Positions 8,535 to 16,440 of a stretch of DNA of 29,477 nucleotides are shown here, one piece after another. The stretch is taken from positions 1-29,477 of the IMG/VR virus record IMGVR_UViG_3300009494_000014, one strand, 5' to 3'. The DNA is from a virus. A program made the position numbers and the translations under genes. The notes below the pieces were generated by a model. The model was given only the letters and a program-made list of their open reading frames with translations, did no database searches and had not been told where the DNA came from. The stretch's first letter is position 1, and each line of letters opens with the position of its first letter.

Positions 8535-9554
8535 CTATCCGTTTGCCGGTATCGCTTCGGTTTTAGAGCCAGAGCTTCTGCTAATCCCAAAATTTACCGA
8601 ACCGCTTGGAGTGCCGCCGCCCCCAGGAATTCCGCCAGCCCCCATAAAATAACCCGCCATTTCAGCGTATGGACTGACTACGTTTGAGCCGTAACTACCG
8701 GTCAAATTTGCCAGCGCATTAGTTTGTGAAGATATGGCTTGAGCGCCTGATTGATAAACATCCGCAGCCGTCCGGGCCAAAGCATTCCCGCCTTGACTGA
8801 TACCCAGGGCAAGGTTCCCGGAAACTCTCGGGTCCGCCGTCCTGGCAATATCCAGGCTAACACCAGCCGCCCGCTCCTTTTCACCCCGCCGGGCAACGTT
8901 CATGTTGATAGCTGTATCCCTCGCTTCATCAAGGTATGATCGCCTTGTCAATGCCCCGAACTTGCCTGCCGTGGGATCAATGCCATATCCCATCATTTCC
9001 CGTGCCGCGCCTTGACGTTTGATTTCGCTTTGACCGGCCACATCAGCCGCAGCCCTGCCCTCGACACCCTCATAGTCAGGCCTTGAGTATTGCTGTAATT
9101 GACTGATAGCTTCACCCCTTGCCTGTCCCTCGACTTTAGCTTGTTCCATGAAGGTCTGCTCAGTCTCTCCCCAGCGTTCGCGGTAATCCTTATATTCTTG
9201 CGTCATAAGATCACCCAGCTCATTCAGCTTGCCAACCTGGCCGCCGATAGCCCCACCGTCCCCGCCGCCGAATATGGCATCAAATGTTTTTCCGTACACA
9301 TCTTTGAGCCCTTTCATAGCGGAGGACCATTCACCCATGAACTTCGTGGCAAATTTTCCCGCAGCTTCGGCCTGTTTTTTCTGAAAGTCCCATTGTTCTT
9401 TGGAGAGTTGCAGGTCCCAGCTTGCTTGCTGGGAGGCCGTGTTTGCAAGATTTGTCTCAGAGCTAAGTAAAGAACTCTCCGCTTCACGCGCCTCTCGCCG
9501 CCTTTGTTCTGCTACCCTACCCCCGAACATTACGTCAGTCGGTCCCCAGGACAT
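8535..9554 (-). CDS. Probable internal virion (ejection) protein, 339 aa
   Basis: An N-terminal coiled coil (VAEQRRREAREAESSLLSSE, then QQASWDLQLSKEQWDFQKKQ) is followed by Gly-rich linkers (FGGGDGGAIGGQVG, MGAGGIPGGGGTPSG). Helical Ala/Arg-rich segments contain repeated RR(G/S) pieces (ALTRRSYLDEARD, NVARRGEKERA). This composition is typical of the smallest ejection protein of short-tailed phages, which must unfold to leave the virion. It is the first of three such genes in order. The start is ATG at 9554 behind AGCGGGG. No catalytic signature is seen. Confidence 0.6.
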   Translation of the reverse strand: MSWGPTDVMFGGRVAEQRRREAREAESSLLSSETNLANTASQQASWDLQLSKEQWDFQKKQAEAAGKFATKFMGEWSSAMKGLKDVYGKTFDAIFGGGDGGAIGGQVGKLNELGDLMTQEYKDYRERWGETEQTFMEQAKVEGQARGEAISQLQQYSRPDYEGVEGRAAADVAGQSEIKRQGAAREMMGYGIDPTAGKFGALTRRSYLDEARDTAINMNVARRGEKERAAGVSLDIARTADPRVSGNLALGISQGGNALARTAADVYQSGAQAISSQTNALANLTGSYGSNVVSPYAEMAGYFMGAGGIPGGGGTPSGSVNFGISRSSGSKTEAIPANG

Positions 9555-9559
9555 TTTAT

Positions 9560-10078
9560 TTACCCCGCTTGCTGTATAAGTGTTTTAAGATCATCGATAG
9601 ACGCACCATAATCAATACGCCTTACCGTGATATTACCCTCTAATTCAAACTCAAAAGACCGCCCCCGGTAACCATCGTCGCACCGGAAAGGCCGTTCTGA
9701 ATAGATTTCTTTCGTGAACTTCAAAATGCCGTCCACATAAAGCCGAAATAACAAATTAAACTCCCCGGAATAGGCTCCTACCGTGGGAGGATCTTCCAGA
9801 TCATCGCCATTAACTTCCACGACACCAATCAGGTTTTCAGAGATAGAACCGCCTATCATGCCAGCGGAGATCCGGGCAGAGTTCCGGGCAATAGCTTCCT
9901 GCCGGGCCAAAAGAAGCGCAAAATGGGCCTCCCGGTCCTCCAGGTTAGCAATCACCCGTGCCGCTCCGACCGTAGCTCGATAAGGAAGTAGAACCTTTTT
10001 AGACCGCCAAACCCAATTTGACGGGTAAGGCTGTGTTTTATCACCTTCCCACTGGAAAACATTGTTGATCGTTGTCAT
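9560..10078 (-). CDS. Conserved tail or appendage structural protein, 172 aa
   Basis: I chose ATG at 10078, because AAGGA lies 8 bases upstream (AAGGACGCCTAAAATG) and the preceding gene ends at 10080. A longer in-frame reading would overlap that gene by 165 bases and has an atypical composition. The product starts MTTINNVFQWEGDKTQPYP. It has an Ala/Arg-rich helix (NLEDREAHFALLLARQEAIA) and beta segments (SGEFNLLFRLYVDGILKFTK, then GRSFEFELEGNITVRRID). I recall similar proteins next to the nozzle and ejection genes of short-tailed phages, but no assigned role. Confidence 0.6.
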   Translation of the reverse strand: MTTINNVFQWEGDKTQPYPSNWVWRSKKVLLPYRATVGAARVIANLEDREAHFALLLARQEAIARNSARISAGMIGGSISENLIGVVEVNGDDLEDPPTVGAYSGEFNLLFRLYVDGILKFTKEIYSERPFRCDDGYRGRSFEFELEGNITVRRIDYGASIDDLKTLIQQAG

Positions 10079-10079
10079 T

Positions 10080-10490
10080 TTAGGCGTCCTTGAGGTACCC
10101 AAAGAGATCAATATAAAAGTTTGCCGCCCCGGTTGATCCGGTATTGATATACGCGCCGAATATGATAGCAGCGGCATACTCTGTTTTCTTGACCGGGACA
10201 ATAGGAGGTCCAGCAGCTTGAGCAGCTTGCTCCGCCTTTGCATAATCAGTCGTAGCAGTCAGACCGGCAAGCGTGATCTGTAAAAGCCAATCATCACACA
10301 AGGCGTTCCCGCCAAGGTCCAGGTCAACCAGGCCCACCAGTGTAGCCGTAGGATCTCTGAAAACCACATGGTCAACTACCATCACCTTGCCCGCTGGTAC
10401 GGTATAAATCGCCTGCTTGGATGCAGTCGTTTGACCGTTAAGCGTGGCAGATCCCAGTAAGCTAATCGCTTTCTCTTTTAAATCAGGCAT
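10080..10490 (-). CDS. Small structural protein, probable tail appendage, 136 aa
   Basis: The product begins MPDLKEKAISLLGSATLNGQ and is dominated by short beta-strand-like segments (KQAIYTVPAGKVMVVDHVVF, LVDLDLGGNALCDDWLLQI) with a C-terminal NFYIDLFGYLKDA. The AIYTVPAGKV(M/T)VV type of opening is familiar from phage appendage or decoration proteins. The start has an excellent SD (AAAGGAGTAATAAAATG). It belongs to the tail block between the two small proteins at 10504-10791 and 9560-10078. The precise role is unknown. Confidence 0.55.
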   Translation of the reverse strand: MPDLKEKAISLLGSATLNGQTTASKQAIYTVPAGKVMVVDHVVFRDPTATLVGLVDLDLGGNALCDDWLLQITLAGLTATTDYAKAEQAAQAAGPPIVPVKKTEYAAAIIFGAYINTGSTGAANFYIDLFGYLKDA

Positions 10491-10503
10491 TTTATTACTC
10501 CTT

Positions 10504-10791
10504 TTAAGGAAAGATTAGGTCATTCTCGTAAGAAACAACCTCGTTTTCATAGAACACAAGGGACATAGCTCCGCCCTCAGAATCCTTTGTATGGCTGTGC
10601 GTCATGTTCGCAAAGTCCGCGATTGAAGGCTTTACAATACTGGGTTCATAGAATAACCAGGACATTGTAAGGCGCTTGTTCTTATCCGCGTCCAGGGGTT
10701 CGCTTATGTCAATGACCTCGACGTAATCACCCAGCGCAGGCGCGGCGGCCAAAGCGGTCAGTTCTGAAATTTTCTTGTCTGATGCTGCCAT
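10504..10791 (-). CDS. Short tail-fibre-type adaptor protein, 95 aa
   Basis: The N-terminal signature KISELTALAAAPALGDYVEV, followed by DISEPLDADKNKRLT, is the common phage fibre motif (KISEL-x-A-x-x-x-x-GD-x-x-x-V-x-D-x-S-x-x-x-x-x-NKRLT). It usually occurs at the base of fibres or other appendages, where it mediates attachment or trimerisation. Here it is followed only by about 50 residues ending in ENEVVSYENDLIFP, so the protein lacks a receptor-binding shaft. It may be a collar or adaptor, or a fibre whose distal part is encoded elsewhere. The SD is TTGGAG upstream of ATG 10791. Confidence 0.6.
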   Translation of the reverse strand: MAASDKKISELTALAAAPALGDYVEVIDISEPLDADKNKRLTMSWLFYEPSIVKPSIADFANMTHSHTKDSEGGAMSLVFYENEVVSYENDLIFP

Positions 10792-10795
10792 ATTA

Positions 10796-12352
10796 TTACT
10801 CCAATAATCTTAGGTTACCGTCCTCTAAAAGCCTCGCTCCAGTACGGGAAGGCCATCCGGTTCCGTCCTCTAAAAGTCGAGTTTCGCTTGATGATTTCCG
10901 AAAATAGAGAATATCCGTTTTCGGATCGACATAGGCACATTCAGTATAAAAATCGAGCGGAGTAACCTGGCCGGAGATCAAATTGAACACCAAGCCCCCT
11001 TCATCACCGCCAGAGCTGTAAAATATGAAAACCTTATGGTCATGAATGTACGAGTGCATCGTTTCCGGGTGCAGGGCGCTCCATTCATCCACCGTGTAAT
11101 GATCTTTAGTAAGAAGCAACCCCTTAACCCCGTCCACCAGGTACAGGCCGTTAGGTGCCGCATAGATGCCCCCTGTTGTGTATGAGACACTTGACCTTGA
11201 CGAAACGCTTGCGATGGGGTCAGGCATCTTGAGAGGCGTCATAGAATTCGGATCAATCCCGGTCACAGAATAGGGATTTTCCTCCGTGGTTACTATGATC
11301 GTACTCCCCAGGCTGATAATGGAAACGATAGGGCTTGAGAGTGAAAGCCGGTAATCAATAGGGAAGGCCCAAGGCCGGTATGGCTCGGAGAAATACAGGT
11401 CCTTACCCACAAAGCCGACGACGATGCCGTTTGACATATAAGTTAGGCCGCTCAGTTCATCAGGTGGATAGTCCCAATACTGTGAAGGCAGGACGTTCCC
11501 AAGCTGGGTATCTAGTTTTGAATCCGCATAGACGGTCGTTCCGATTGCGATTGTATCAACCAACTGATATTGAGCATAAGACTCCCCGGTATTTATCCGG
11601 TAAATCCGCTTTTCTTGAAGGTTGTTTTTGAAACATCGCCAGGTAACAGTGCCGTCGGTTGTGTCCCCGTCAATAGTGGTTCCCCAGGTCCCCGGTTCAG
11701 CAGCCCCGGACGTCCCGGGTACTACACATTTATATAGGTATGTACCGTTTTCATCACCAACCGGGAAAACTGAATCCCCTTGATTGTAAACTATGGAGGC
11801 TTGCCAAACGAGTGTCATTCCAGAAAGGTTGACCGTTTGCCCGGACATAGCGGAAACGGTATTTGATGCAGGCGCGGGAAGGCCCTGTTCGCCCCAATCA
11901 GTAATAACAGTCCAAGTGTAATTGATCGCGCGAGGATCACCGGACCCGCCGCCCCCCAGGGCAGCCACAGAGGCAAGTTTGGCCGCTGGTATCGCCAGAG
12001 GAAAGAAGTTGATAGGCATAGCACCCGCCCCGGTCGTAGCTTCACTTAGATTTGTTTTCTTTGGGATGCCGTCCCCGGTATAATAAATCTTGTTTTCAGT
12101 GTCCCCGCTTATGGGAGCCCTTACAATGTCAACAGCCGCTTCCCATTCCAACCAGTATTGATCCGCATACAGGTATATGGTCCTAACCGTGCCCTCACTC
12201 TCTAAGACTCCCTCTTGAAGTTCATTGAACCAAGCCTCAATGTGACCGCTTGTGATCTTGACGTTATCGGCTATTTGAGCATCGTTACCGCCCAGGAGGT
12301 CAGGAGCCATCATAGGCCGGATGCCGTGAAATCTGTCAATCGAGTAACGCAT
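10796..12352 (-). CDS. Tail nozzle-like structural protein, 518 aa
   Basis: The product starts MRYSIDRFHGIRPMMAPDLL, with GGNDAQIADNVKITSGHIEA close behind. I recall this opening, and the AINYTWTVITDWGEQGLPAP segment, from large tail hub or nozzle proteins of short-tailed phages. Successive beta segments such as GLTYMSNGIVVGFVGKDLYF, SIISLGSTIIVTTEENPYSV and TTGGIYAAPNGLYLVDGVKG suggest a beta-propeller body. A Gly-rich linker (ALGGGGSGDPR) lies at about residue 136. The C-terminus repeats RLLEDG (SETRLLEDGTGWPS, GARLLEDGNLRLLE). Translation is coupled to the upstream gene (TAATG) without a clear SD of its own. Confidence 0.6.
   Translation of the reverse strand: MRYSIDRFHGIRPMMAPDLLGGNDAQIADNVKITSGHIEAWFNELQEGVLESEGTVRTIYLYADQYWLEWEAAVDIVRAPISGDTENKIYYTGDGIPKKTNLSEATTGAGAMPINFFPLAIPAAKLASVAALGGGGSGDPRAINYTWTVITDWGEQGLPAPASNTVSAMSGQTVNLSGMTLVWQASIVYNQGDSVFPVGDENGTYLYKCVVPGTSGAAEPGTWGTTIDGDTTDGTVTWRCFKNNLQEKRIYRINTGESYAQYQLVDTIAIGTTVYADSKLDTQLGNVLPSQYWDYPPDELSGLTYMSNGIVVGFVGKDLYFSEPYRPWAFPIDYRLSLSSPIVSIISLGSTIIVTTEENPYSVTGIDPNSMTPLKMPDPIASVSSRSSVSYTTGGIYAAPNGLYLVDGVKGLLLTKDHYTVDEWSALHPETMHSYIHDHKVFIFYSSGGDEGGLVFNLISGQVTPLDFYTECAYVDPKTDILYFRKSSSETRLLEDGTGWPSRTGARLLEDGNLRLLE
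10818..10876 (-). repeat. 14-bp direct repeat encoding RLLEDG
   Basis: CCGTCCTCTAAAAG (plus strand) occurs exactly at 10818-10831 and 10863-10876, 45 bases apart and in frame. It encodes two RLLEDG copies at the extreme C-terminus of the nozzle-like protein, and a third partial copy (RLLE) ends the protein. Confidence 0.8.
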
Positions 12353-13026
12353 TATTTGAGTAGCTCCGTGACTTCTTTTTTCAAGACGGGCTTAATATAA
12401 CTCAATTCTTGTGCGAAATGCCCGTGATCCTCGTTTTCGTACCATTCCATGAGCTTAGGAACGTCCTTTGTCATGGCAATCAGGATTTTCCTTTGGTATC
12501 GAGGCATACACATTATAAGATCAAGCGTGGCCTTGCTTATTCGGCTATGAACCATAAAATCGACGGCCATAAGTTCTTTTGCCCTTTCGACCCACATATT
12601 TTCGTCAAGATCCCGCAGCCTGTCATCAGTTAAAGGCCCGTCTACCTCGAGCTTTTCCATGAGAACACAGGCTTGTTGCCAGAACCTAACCAGCTCCCTT
12701 TTGTTGTCCAGTAAGGAGCGCTTAGCCTGTTCCAGGTCTCGCTTTTTCTTGTTTAGCTCCAATTCATCGCGCATGAGATCGTAAGAGTTTACATGGTTCC
12801 TTGAAGTAACCCTTGCGGATAGCTCCATAACGTCTATTTCCAATCCCTCTTTCATGTACCCGTAGTCAGTATTGCCCCGGACGCGCTTATACAGCTCCCT
12901 AAGAGCTTGCTTGAATTGGCCAAAAACCGTCCGGCTTGCCCTGCCGGTAATAAAGTGATCTTGCTGAAATTCCGTATGACTCCCCACATGATATTGAAGT
13001 AAGTCCTTAAGTGAATATCGTTTCAT
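12352..13026 (-). CDS. Hypothetical helical phage protein of the tail block, 224 aa
   Basis: The N-terminus (KDLLQYHVGSHTEFQQDHFI, then GRASRTVFGQFKQALRELYK) is followed by a central coiled-coil region rich in Glu, Leu and Lys (RDELELNKKKRDLEQAKRSL, LDNKRELVRFWQQACVLMEK). The C-terminal half is also helical (MPRYQRKILIAMTKDVPKLM). No enzymatic motif is visible. I remember similar sequences in short-tailed phages next to the nozzle gene, always unassigned. Helical content and position suggest an assembly factor, chaperone or internal component. The SD is AAGGGGGAATAATG, and its stop overlaps the nozzle start. Confidence 0.55.
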   Translation of the reverse strand: MKRYSLKDLLQYHVGSHTEFQQDHFITGRASRTVFGQFKQALRELYKRVRGNTDYGYMKEGLEIDVMELSARVTSRNHVNSYDLMRDELELNKKKRDLEQAKRSLLDNKRELVRFWQQACVLMEKLEVDGPLTDDRLRDLDENMWVERAKELMAVDFMVHSRISKATLDLIMCMPRYQRKILIAMTKDVPKLMEWYENEDHGHFAQELSYIKPVLKKEVTELLK

Positions 13027-13036
13027 TATTCCCCCT

Positions 13037-14443
13037 TTAAGCTGAGAAACCCGTGCTTTGGGCCATCGTGAAATAGCCTTTTATATTTGGAGCGTTTGTC
13101 TTTAAAGACCAGCCAAAGAAATACTCCCTTGTAGTTTGCTCGAAACCGCTTTGATCCCCCCCAACATGGTATGTTGCGCCACCACTTGCGTCATAACCGC
13201 ATCCATTCACTTGATAATGGAGATTATCAAGGCCGTCGGTAAGGGCAATCCATGAATTCCCGGTCGGATAGAAATAATCAAAATCAGCGCACATATTTAT
13301 ATTATCTCTACCATAAGCAACATAGAAGTAATCGAGGTCAACGGCGCCGGAGAAGTCAGACCGTGCAGGAGATAAATCGGTTTTTCCCGTCCATGAATCT
13401 CCTGTTTCGTCATATTCGTTATGGTCTCCCGTTGCCGTGCCATTGGAGTAACCAACAGTATCACCGCCTGTATAATAGATCTCACCCAGAGAAGGGCGTC
13501 CAGCAGCCCCGGCCATTCGTGCAGGGCTTGGAACTGCCTGCCTGCCAAGCCATGAATCTCCTGTTTCAGAGTAACGGTCATTATCCGAAAGAACAGCCGC
13601 GCCTATAAAATCTATACCACCAAAGCAATAAGCATAATCGCCATAAGATCCAACGGCCATGTGGGCCTGCCTGGGAGGTGTAGGTATATCGGTTTTAGTC
13701 GTGTAACTCAGGCCAGTTCCCCAATGTTCATTATCCCGACAACAATGACTCCAATTATTTGTACCGCCGCCAAATACGTTTATCCCATCACGTCCACTTG
13801 GAGAAGCAGCCGCCGCTCCATAACGATTTGCGCCGAGATTTGTTCTCTCAGTCCAGTTATCACCGCTCGGATCGTATTGGTCTGTGGCATCGGGATCATC
13901 CAGGCCACCAAAGGCGAAAAGCTGTTGAGCCGAATAGATCCACCCGTTATCCCAATATTCATCGTCACACTTCACCCCGGCGGCCAGGCGCCATTTATTA
14001 TCCAGGGCATGAATCCACCAGCGCCTATGACAGGCATCACCGGATTGATAGACCTTTTCGTTTGGATAGTCAGGTACGAGGATTCCATTAGGATTATAGT
14101 CAATGGTCTTAAATTCACCTTTTTGATTGATCCGCCCCAGGGTTTCGGCAACCGACCTTTGAGCAATCAAGGTACCAGCAGGCCAATTACGCGCAACTGT
14201 GCCGTCTTGACCCCTCGATACAGTCAGCTTATCACCCTGTATGTCAGTGATTTTGCAGACTTCCAGGTTGCCCGCAGCGTCCCGCAGGGTAACGAACATA
14301 TTCCGGCCGGAGGCCCAGCCCTGCAAAAGATTACTGACATACCCACGAATGAGCCTTAAGACCGTGGCAGAGCTATTGGTATATTCGAGCAAACGGGCAT
14401 AGGTCAGATCATTAAAGCCGTGTTTTGAATATGATATAGCCAT
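13037..14443 (-). CDS. Kelch-type beta-propeller tail protein, probable receptor-binding or appendage protein, 468 aa
   Basis: Residues about 1-110 resemble a recurrent phage tail attachment domain, including LTVSRGQDGTVARNWPAGTL and IAQR. Residues about 114-155 hold a linker module (YNPNGILVPDYPNEKVYQSG, then RRWWIHALDNKWR) also found at the end of the adjacent 145-aa protein. From about 170 to the C-terminus there are five or six kelch-like blades, each with a Gly-Gly and a Tyr-x(5-6)-Trp element: FAFGGLDDPDATDQYDPSGD with NWTER, YCFGGIDF with RYSETGDSWLGR, YYTGGDTV with EYDETGDSWTGK, and DYFYPTGNSWIA. Kelch propellers bind proteins or glycans, so host recognition is a fair inference. No depolymerase active site is visible. 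Confidence 0.65.
   Translation of the reverse strand: MAISYSKHGFNDLTYARLLEYTNSSATVLRLIRGYVSNLLQGWASGRNMFVTLRDAAGNLEVCKITDIQGDKLTVSRGQDGTVARNWPAGTLIAQRSVAETLGRINQKGEFKTIDYNPNGILVPDYPNEKVYQSGDACHRRWWIHALDNKWRLAAGVKCDDEYWDNGWIYSAQQLFAFGGLDDPDATDQYDPSGDNWTERTNLGANRYGAAAASPSGRDGINVFGGGTNNWSHCCRDNEHWGTGLSYTTKTDIPTPPRQAHMAVGSYGDYAYCFGGIDFIGAAVLSDNDRYSETGDSWLGRQAVPSPARMAGAAGRPSLGEIYYTGGDTVGYSNGTATGDHNEYDETGDSWTGKTDLSPARSDFSGAVDLDYFYVAYGRDNINMCADFDYFYPTGNSWIALTDGLDNLHYQVNGCGYDASGGATYHVGGDQSGFEQTTREYFFGWSLKTNAPNIKGYFTMAQSTGFSA
13391..13567 (-). repeat. 18-bp direct repeat within the kelch gene
   Basis: CCATGAATCTCCTGTTTC (plus strand) is exact at 13391-13408 and 13550-13567. It encodes ETGDSW in two neighbouring kelch blades. 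The identity at DNA level suggests recent blade duplication or gene conversion. Confidence 0.75.
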
Positions 14444-14444
14444 T

Positions 14445-14882
14445 TTAATCCGTCATTATTTTCCATTCAGTAGCGGTTAGATGCTTCCACCAATGCTCGG
14501 AAGTTGATTGATAGACTTCCTCGCCCGCGTATTCAGCGGAAAGGGCTCCGTCCGGATCTGTGGCAACCGTCCGAAAAACCCCTTGCTGCATAAAATGTTC
14601 AAGTACCGTACTATTGAGTACCAGCTTGACCGTAGCACCGGAAGGAAAGGAGTTTGATTCTGTCCGCGTTACTGTGAGCGCGTCCCCAGCTCGCTGGGTA
14701 CAAAGCATAAAGACCGATTTAGACCCACTCTCGACCTGGATATAAAACCCTTGACCTGATCCCGCGCCAACAGCGGGAAAAAGAGACCCTTCCCCCGCTT
14801 GCAGATCCAGAATAACGTCGGCCCCGCCTATTGAAGTTTCCAGGGTACCAGTTGCATTGTTTGTGAATAGAAATTCTGTCAT
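14445..14882 (-). CDS. Tail appendage base protein, 145 aa, paralogous in part to the kelch protein
   Basis: The protein begins MTEFLFTNNATGTLETSIGG and has the phage attachment-domain pattern ILDLQAGEGSLFP, followed by ALTVTRTESNSFPSGATVKL. The C-terminus (DPDGALSAEYAGEEVYQSTS, then EHWWKHLTATEWK) parallels the linker of the kelch protein (NPNGILVPDYPNEKVYQSG, then RRWWIHALDNKWR). It therefore looks like the same base module without a propeller. Start ATG 14882 overlaps the upstream stop (ATGA region) behind GAGGAAC. The two proteins could form one hetero-oligomeric appendage, or share an attachment site. Confidence 0.6.
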   Translation of the reverse strand: MTEFLFTNNATGTLETSIGGADVILDLQAGEGSLFPAVGAGSGQGFYIQVESGSKSVFMLCTQRAGDALTVTRTESNSFPSGATVKLVLNSTVLEHFMQQGVFRTVATDPDGALSAEYAGEEVYQSTSEHWWKHLTATEWKIMTD

Positions 14883-15556
14883 ATCCAGTTCCTCATTCGC
14901 ACCTGCATAGGCCGTTTTGTTGGCCCTGTAATTTTATCCTGCTTACCGTCTGCATAGGCGTCTTTGAAAAGGGCACCGTGATACATACTCTTTTCAATGT
15001 CATACCAGGGCATCGCTTTTGATCCGAACAGGAAGCCAAGGGCGCCATCCTTGATCTGTTGACGGTAATCTCTGTATAGGAAGTCCGGGAGATCATCACA
15101 ATCAATTTCCGGGCGCACATTAACCTTGACCAAAAGCCCCTCTGCACTGGCCGCCGTGGGTATCTGATAAAAATTGAGTTGCTTGTTTAGATAGTCTGAA
15201 TAGTAGGCATTAGGATTAGGCGAACTAAGAAAAGACCATGATCCGCTGGCAATCAGGTCTCTTTGTGTTTCGGAGATAGGATCTAAGCGCCTGAATTGAT
15301 CGTCGTCTTGACCGTCTTCCTTGTACTTAACATTGTCAATATTTATGATCTGCCCGTCTTGAGAAACGGGAAGGGCTAAATCATAGGTTTTTGTATCCGC
15401 AACAATGCTGATCCTATCGAGCGCAATGGTCCAAAGGAACGTTTCCTCACAAAACTTAATTGCCGCATTACGAACGGCGTACTTAATACCTGGCGCTGGC
15501 ACCCCAACCACCTGCGTTAATATCTCAGGGGACCAGGCCGTTAAGAGCGTAGCCAT
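14879..15556 (-). CDS. Probable neck or tail adaptor protein, 225 aa
   Basis: The product contains VRNAAIKFCEETFLWTIALD, then VADTKTYDLALPVSQDGQII and a late IKDGALGFLFGSKAMPWYD segment. In my recollection this layout (early helix with CEE, beta strands, then a helical end near KDGALGFLFG) is typical of the adaptor or gatekeeper proteins at the portal ring of short-tailed phages. Size (about 220 aa) and position between the DUF6682-like adaptor and the appendage genes agree. The SD GAGGT lies about 10 bases before ATG 15556. The name is a context-supported inference. Confidence 0.6.
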   Translation of the reverse strand: MATLLTAWSPEILTQVVGVPAPGIKYAVRNAAIKFCEETFLWTIALDRISIVADTKTYDLALPVSQDGQIINIDNVKYKEDGQDDDQFRRLDPISETQRDLIASGSWSFLSSPNPNAYYSDYLNKQLNFYQIPTAASAEGLLVKVNVRPEIDCDDLPDFLYRDYRQQIKDGALGFLFGSKAMPWYDIEKSMYHGALFKDAYADGKQDKITGPTKRPMQVRMRNWI

Positions 15557-15582
15557 GGCTTATATACCTCAAATATGAATGT

Positions 15583-15771
15583 TTAACCCTCTGGCCGTCC
15601 ATTTCTATGCCATTGTTCTTTAGACAAGGCCTGTGACTTATTCCTTGTTGACATTCGATTCCGATACTTACGATATTTAATATTATCAGCAGCGCCAAAG
15701 GCGGAGTGAGCACCAGCCTCACCAGGCTTATTCTTTTCAGTCTTAAAGATTTTCTTTATTTTATCTAACAT
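15583..15771 (-). CDS. Small basic hypothetical protein, 62 aa
   Basis: The sequence is Lys/Arg/Asn-rich (MLDKIKKIFKTEKNKPGEAG, then IKYRKYRNRMSTRNK) and probably disordered. It starts at an ATG overlapping the upstream stop (TAATG), with AAGGAGGAAGG just upstream, which is strong initiation evidence for such a short gene. An overlapping open reading in another frame lacks an SD of this kind. The role is unknown; its place between two adaptor genes suggests a minor assembly factor. Confidence 0.6.
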   Translation of the reverse strand: MLDKIKKIFKTEKNKPGEAGAHSAFGAADNIKYRKYRNRMSTRNKSQALSKEQWHRNGRPEG

Positions 15772-16439
15772 TACCTTCCTCCTTGCTGTGGTTGCTGTTT
15801 TCCAGGGTTCTGTAATCCGGCGCTCGAATAGAACAGATCCAGATGAAAGCCAGACCGTTCCAGATTCCCAGGAAAGTCAGTGTCTTTGTCATAGGACCTA
15901 TGAAGAATGTAATTAAGCAGGCTGTCGACATACTTTTCATGGACACCCACCATGAGGTTTTCCCATAGGCCGCCGGCATCATATACGGCGATGGGAGGCA
16001 CCTGGCCATATTCAAGCTCTATGTAGCCGGATCCATTAGAAGGCGGATAGGTATAGAAATTGGTTTTGTCAACTGGATCTTGCATGAAATTTATGATCAC
16101 CGCCGCCTCTGTGGTAGTTACCCAATTCAAGTCAAAGGCTTCCATAGCCTGAATTGAGGTAGGCGTTATAGCAGGCCCAGGGGTTAGACCATCCGTTCCC
16201 ATGTTCCGGTACACATTAATCAGGCCCATGGACCGGGCAGGAAGTGACTGCTTTGAACCGGAGGCCAACTTCATTACGTCAATTAAAGCATTTGCGTCCG
16301 GGAGATAGGAGACAAGAAGCCTTTGTCCAAAATTATACCAGTTTATCAGATCTGGAAAGTCAAATTGATCCCTGTCAACAGCGTCTTGAAGAAGCTCTAA
16401 AGTCTGATCCAATAAATGCTTGATTGTGATATCTGCCAT
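15771..16439 (-). CDS. Phage adaptor protein, DUF6682-like, 222 aa
   Basis: The sequence reads MADITIKHLLDQTLELLQDA, then LINWYNFGQRLLVSYLPDAN, and later ITPTSIQAMEAFDLNWVTTT with FMQDPVDKTNFYTYPPSN and YIELEYGQVPP. I recognise this as the phage adaptor family I remember under the name DUF6682, which sits downstream of the capsid genes in short-tailed phages and is thought to build the head-tail interface. The C-terminus is Gln/Gly-rich (GKQQPQQGGR). ATG follows AGAGGAATAAC, and the gene ends overlapping the next start. The family name is from memory. Confidence 0.65.
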   Translation of the reverse strand: MADITIKHLLDQTLELLQDAVDRDQFDFPDLINWYNFGQRLLVSYLPDANALIDVMKLASGSKQSLPARSMGLINVYRNMGTDGLTPGPAITPTSIQAMEAFDLNWVTTTEAAVIINFMQDPVDKTNFYTYPPSNGSGYIELEYGQVPPIAVYDAGGLWENLMVGVHEKYVDSLLNYILHRSYDKDTDFPGNLERSGFHLDLFYSSAGLQNPGKQQPQQGGR

Positions 16440-16440
16440 G

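Noticed and set aside
15525-15722. 65-codon open frame overlapping the 62-aa gene
   Set aside because: The 62-aa frame has AAGGAGGAAGG and a coupled TAATG start; this one has neither.
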